NCBI GenBank assembly: GCA_017989575.1
Contig: JAGNPP010000098.1
Location: forward strand, 1 to 8,414
Source of the DNA: Chryseobacterium sp.
GTDB lineage: Bacteria > Bacteroidota > Bacteroidia > Flavobacteriales > Weeksellaceae
Reading direction: 5' to 3'
DNA length: 8,414 nt
In this document: positions 6,228 through 8,414 of the stretch, in pieces
Position numbering within the stretch: the stretch's first letter is position 1
How the letters are laid out: each line of letters opens with the position of its first letter
Program-made: the position numbers and the translations under genes
The notes under the pieces: model-generated
What the model was told of the DNA's origin: nothing
The model's input: the letters and a program-made list of their open reading frames with translations, nothing else
Databases searched by the model: none

Positions 6228-8207
6228 ATGATCCGAGTAAGACATAAAATGCTTGTGGCAAGCATCGCATTATTAAGTTCAGCAACTATCTGGGCACAAA
6301 ATTCAAAACACACTTTGGAGCTTGACGGAAGTTCAACAAACATCAAAATCCAACCAACAATGTACGGTGTTTTCTTCGAAGACATCAATCAAGGTGCTGA
6401 TGGCGGACTTTATGCAGAATTGGTAAAAAACCGTTCTTTCGAATTTTATAACCCGTTGATGGGATGGACACAGCCAAAAGGTGATCTTCATTCTGAAAAC
6501 AAGAATTCTGGTTACGCCAATATCGTGACGGATAAAAATAAAAGCAATCATAACTACGCCAGAGTGACCATTAATAATGATAAAAACTACGAACTGATCA
6601 ACGAAGGTTTCAAAGGAATGGGACTTCACAAAGGTTCTAAATATAACTTCAGTTTTCTATCAGAAAAAGCCTCCGGAAATATTCATCACATCAAAGCTGA
6701 TTTGATTGATGAGCAAGGAAATGTGGTTGGTTCGGCAAATATCGCATTAGACAAAAACGGATTTCAAAAATATGATGCCGTAATTACACCTTCCAAAACG
6801 GTTGAAAAAGGAAAATTAAAATTAACATTTGAAGGAAATGGCGTCTTGAATCTTGATATGGTTTCATTATTCCCGCAGGAAACTTGGAACAACAGACCAA
6901 ATGGTTTGAGAAAAGATCTTGTGCAGAAATTGTACGATTTGAAACCTGGATTTGTACGTTTCCCAGGAGGTTGTATTGTGGAAGGAAGAACTTTGGCAGA
7001 ACGTTACCAGTGGAAAAAAACCGTTGGTAATATTGCTGACAGGGAAATCCTAATCAACAGATGGAATACAGAATTCGCCCACAGACCGGCGCCGGATTAT
7101 TTCCAATCTTTCGGACTTGGTTTCTTTGAATATTTCCAATTGTCAGAAGATCTTGGCGCAGAACCGCTTCCAATCTTGAGTTGTGGAATCGCTTGCCAGT
7201 TCAACACCGGAGAATTGGTTCCTATTGGCGATATCGATACTTATGTTCAGGATGCATTGGATTTGATTGAATTTGCAAACGGCGATCAATCAACAGCTTG
7301 GGGAAAAGTGAGAGCGGATATGGGACATCCAAAACCTTTTAATCTAAAATATATTGGTGTTGGAAACGAGCAATGGGGACCAGATTACATCGAGAGATAC
7401 AAGATTTTCGAAAAAGCGATTAAAAGCAAATATCCTAATATGATTATCATTTCAGGAAGTGGACCTTTTGAAGCAGGAGAATATTTCGATTACGGTTGGG
7501 ACGAACTGAAAAAACTGAACGCCGAAATCATCGATGAACATTACTACAAAACGCCTCAATGGTTCCAGGAAAATGCCAAAAGATATGACAACTACGACCG
7601 AAAAGGACCAAAAGTTTTCGCTGGAGAATACGCTGCACAAACTGTAGCAATCGCAAGTCCGGACAACAAAAATAGTTGGGAAACTGCACTTTCCGAAGCT
7701 GCTTTTATGACAGGTTTGGAGAGAAATGCAGATGTAGTTTATATGACATCTTACGCGCCGCTTTTGGCACACGCAGAAGGCTGGCAATGGACACCGGATT
7801 TGATCTGGTTCAACAATTTATCTTCTTATGTAACACCAAATTATTACGTTCAGAAGTTATTTTCCAATAACAGAGGAACAGATGTAATCAAGATTTCTGA
7901 AAACGGAAAAGCCGTGACTGGAGATGAGAAACTATATGCTTCTGCAGTGGTTGATAAAAACTCGAAAGAAACGATTATCAAGATTGTAAATACAGATTCT
8001 AAATCCAAAGAAATCAACATCAATTCTAAAAATCTAAAATGGGGTAAAAACTTAATCAAAACTACATTGTCTTCTTCCAGTCTTTCTGATGAGAATAATT
8101 TCAGCTTGGAGAATATAAAACCAAAATCGGAGAATATAAGCGTGAAAAGTGGGAATCTTTCTACAACTATTCCGGCTAATTCTTTGGTTGTTTTGAAGAT
8201 TAAATAG
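6228..8207 (+). CDS. Exported GH51 alpha-L-arabinofuranosidase (second copy, with inserted CBM4/9-like domain)
   Basis: From ATG 6228 the protein has 659 residues. The frame is open further back, to 6117, but that start would overlap the upstream gene and translate through the terminator hairpin, while 6228 directly yields a signal peptide (positive residues in MIRVRHK, hydrophobic core, cleavage IWA|QN after residue 23). ATG 6249 would lose the positive charges. YGVFFEDINQGADGGLYAEL (46-65) opens the GH51 fold. Residues about 70-215 form a beta-rich segment, probably a CBM4/9-like domain, as in the plant and fungal type of GH51. Catalytic-domain marks are GFVRFPGGCIVEGRTL (241-256), INRWNTEFAHRPAPDYFQSF (276-295), acid/base Glu381 in GVGNEQWGPDY and nucleophile Glu467 in VFAGEYAAQ. 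The end is a beta-sandwich closing SLVVLKIK. It differs clearly from the first GH51 of the locus, so the two probably attack different linkages. Predicted periplasmic. Confidence 0.92.
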   Translation: MIRVRHKMLVASIALLSSATIWAQNSKHTLELDGSSTNIKIQPTMYGVFFEDINQGADGGLYAELVKNRSFEFYNPLMGWTQPKGDLHSENKNSGYANIVTDKNKSNHNYARVTINNDKNYELINEGFKGMGLHKGSKYNFSFLSEKASGNIHHIKADLIDEQGNVVGSANIALDKNGFQKYDAVITPSKTVEKGKLKLTFEGNGVLNLDMVSLFPQETWNNRPNGLRKDLVQKLYDLKPGFVRFPGGCIVEGRTLAERYQWKKTVGNIADREILINRWNTEFAHRPAPDYFQSFGLGFFEYFQLSEDLGAEPLPILSCGIACQFNTGELVPIGDIDTYVQDALDLIEFANGDQSTAWGKVRADMGHPKPFNLKYIGVGNEQWGPDYIERYKIFEKAIKSKYPNMIIISGSGPFEAGEYFDYGWDELKKLNAEIIDEHYYKTPQWFQENAKRYDNYDRKGPKVFAGEYAAQTVAIASPDNKNSWETALSEAAFMTGLERNADVVYMTSYAPLLAHAEGWQWTPDLIWFNNLSSYVTPNYYVQKLFSNNRGTDVIKISENGKAVTGDEKLYASAVVDKNSKETIIKIVNTDSKSKEININSKNLKWGKNLIKTTLSSSSLSDENNFSLENIKPKSENISVKSGNLSTTIPANSLVVLKIK

Positions 8208-8231
8208 TTTTAAATTATTGACAATCAGTGT

Positions 8232-8255
8232 ACTTAAAAAATAAGTGTTTTTTTT
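8232..8255 (+). terminator. Weak AT-rich terminator-like element after the second GH51
   Basis: ACTTA (8232-8236) pairs with TAAGT (8242-8246) around a five-A loop, with two possible wobble pairs at the base of the stem. It is followed by eight T (8248-8255). The stem is short and has only one G-C pair, so termination strength is uncertain. Its place 25 nt after the stop codon and just ahead of a promoter-like box supports the reading. Confidence 0.35.
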
Positions 8256-8277
8256 ACATTTATTTCAATAAGAATAT

Positions 8278-8285
8278 TATATTTG
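8278..8285 (+). promoter_or_regulatory. Bacteroidota-type -7 promoter box (TATATTTG)
   Basis: TATATTTG matches all fixed positions of the Bacteroidota -7 consensus TAnnTTTG. It lies in the 134-nt gap after the second GH51 and would start transcription near 8290, leaving a leader of about 50 nt before the ATG at 8342. No good TTG-type -33 element stands at the usual distance; the nearest TTGACA (8218-8223) is too far upstream. The 8-bp palindrome TGTTAACA (8286-8293) directly follows and would overlap the start point, so it could be an operator. This comes from pattern matching only. Confidence 0.45.
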
Positions 8286-8341
8286 TGTTAACAGAAACTT
8301 AATATTTCAACTTCTGCAGTAGTAATTTTTAAAATTAAATA

Positions 8342-8414
8342 ATGAATATCACTAAACTTTCTAAGGATTTTGCAGTTCTATTATTTTTTTCGATAAGCTT
8401 CAATGCTTTTGCTC
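8342..8414 (+). CDS. N-terminal signal peptide of an exported protein (3' end outside window)
   Basis: Only 24 codons are visible. They read as a complete signal peptide: MNITKLSKDF with lysines, a hydrophobic core AVLLFFSISF, and NAFA as the signal peptidase I site. The same A-F-A ending occurs in the AbnA-like enzyme. The last base, C, opens the next codon and would allow Gln, as in the other exported enzymes here. The ATG follows an A-rich stretch (AAAATTAAATA) without a Shine-Dalgarno sequence, like the other genes. The mature protein is not visible, so no family can be assigned. Its position suggests another enzyme of the same locus, probably with its own promoter. Confidence 0.72.
   Translation, partial: MNITKLSKDFAVLLFFSISFNAFA

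Noticed and set aside
7676..7870. A 64-codon plus-strand frame inside the second GH51.
   Set aside because: It overlaps the conserved GH51 catalytic domain in another frame and shows no motif of its own.
8292..8316. CAGAA/TTCTG inverted repeat in the leader of the last gene.
   Set aside because: Five pairs around a 15-nt loop are too weak to support an RNA structure or riboswitch call.

Overview
The window looks like part of a carbohydrate-utilisation locus (PUL) of a Flavobacteriia-type Bacteroidota, possibly a Chryseobacterium or Flavobacterium relative. The genus is a guess. Supporting signs are the AT-rich DNA, a SusD/RagB gene, A-rich gene leaders without Shine-Dalgarno sequences, a TAnnTTTG-type promoter box, signal peptides ending in Ala|Gln, and a lipoprotein with a CKEED surface-export motif.

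Layout, all on the + strand: (1) the 3' two thirds of a susD-like gene (1-1061), whose start and presumed susC partner lie upstream of the window; (2) a 61-nt gap with a strong hairpin; (3) a tight four-gene block with 2-9 nt between genes: a GH51 arabinofuranosidase, a GH43 lipoprotein (probable endo-arabinanase), a single-domain GH43 (probable exo-acting arabinofuranosidase or xylosidase), and a GH43 of the endo-1,5-arabinanase type; (4) an 83-nt gap with a terminator-like hairpin; (5) a second, differently built GH51 with an extra beta-rich domain; (6) a 134-nt intergenic region with a weak terminator-like element and a promoter-like box; (7) the first 24 codons of another exported protein, cut by the window end.

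Together these genes describe breakdown of pectic arabinan. The SusD-like lipoprotein (with the unseen SusC) would bind and import oligosaccharides. The GH43 lipoprotein would cut arabinan at the cell surface. The other four enzymes carry cleavable signal peptides and would finish the chains and side branches in the periplasm. The substrate is inferred from the enzyme mix; no xylanase, arabinose-catabolism gene or regulator lies in the window.

I see no undescribed system here. The more interesting points are the paired hairpin-plus-TTTATCAAA leaders ahead of both GH51 genes, the uniform Ala|Gln cleavage sites, the single predicted surface enzyme, and a start-site correction for the second GH51. 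No RNA genes, mobile elements or CRISPR arrays were seen.
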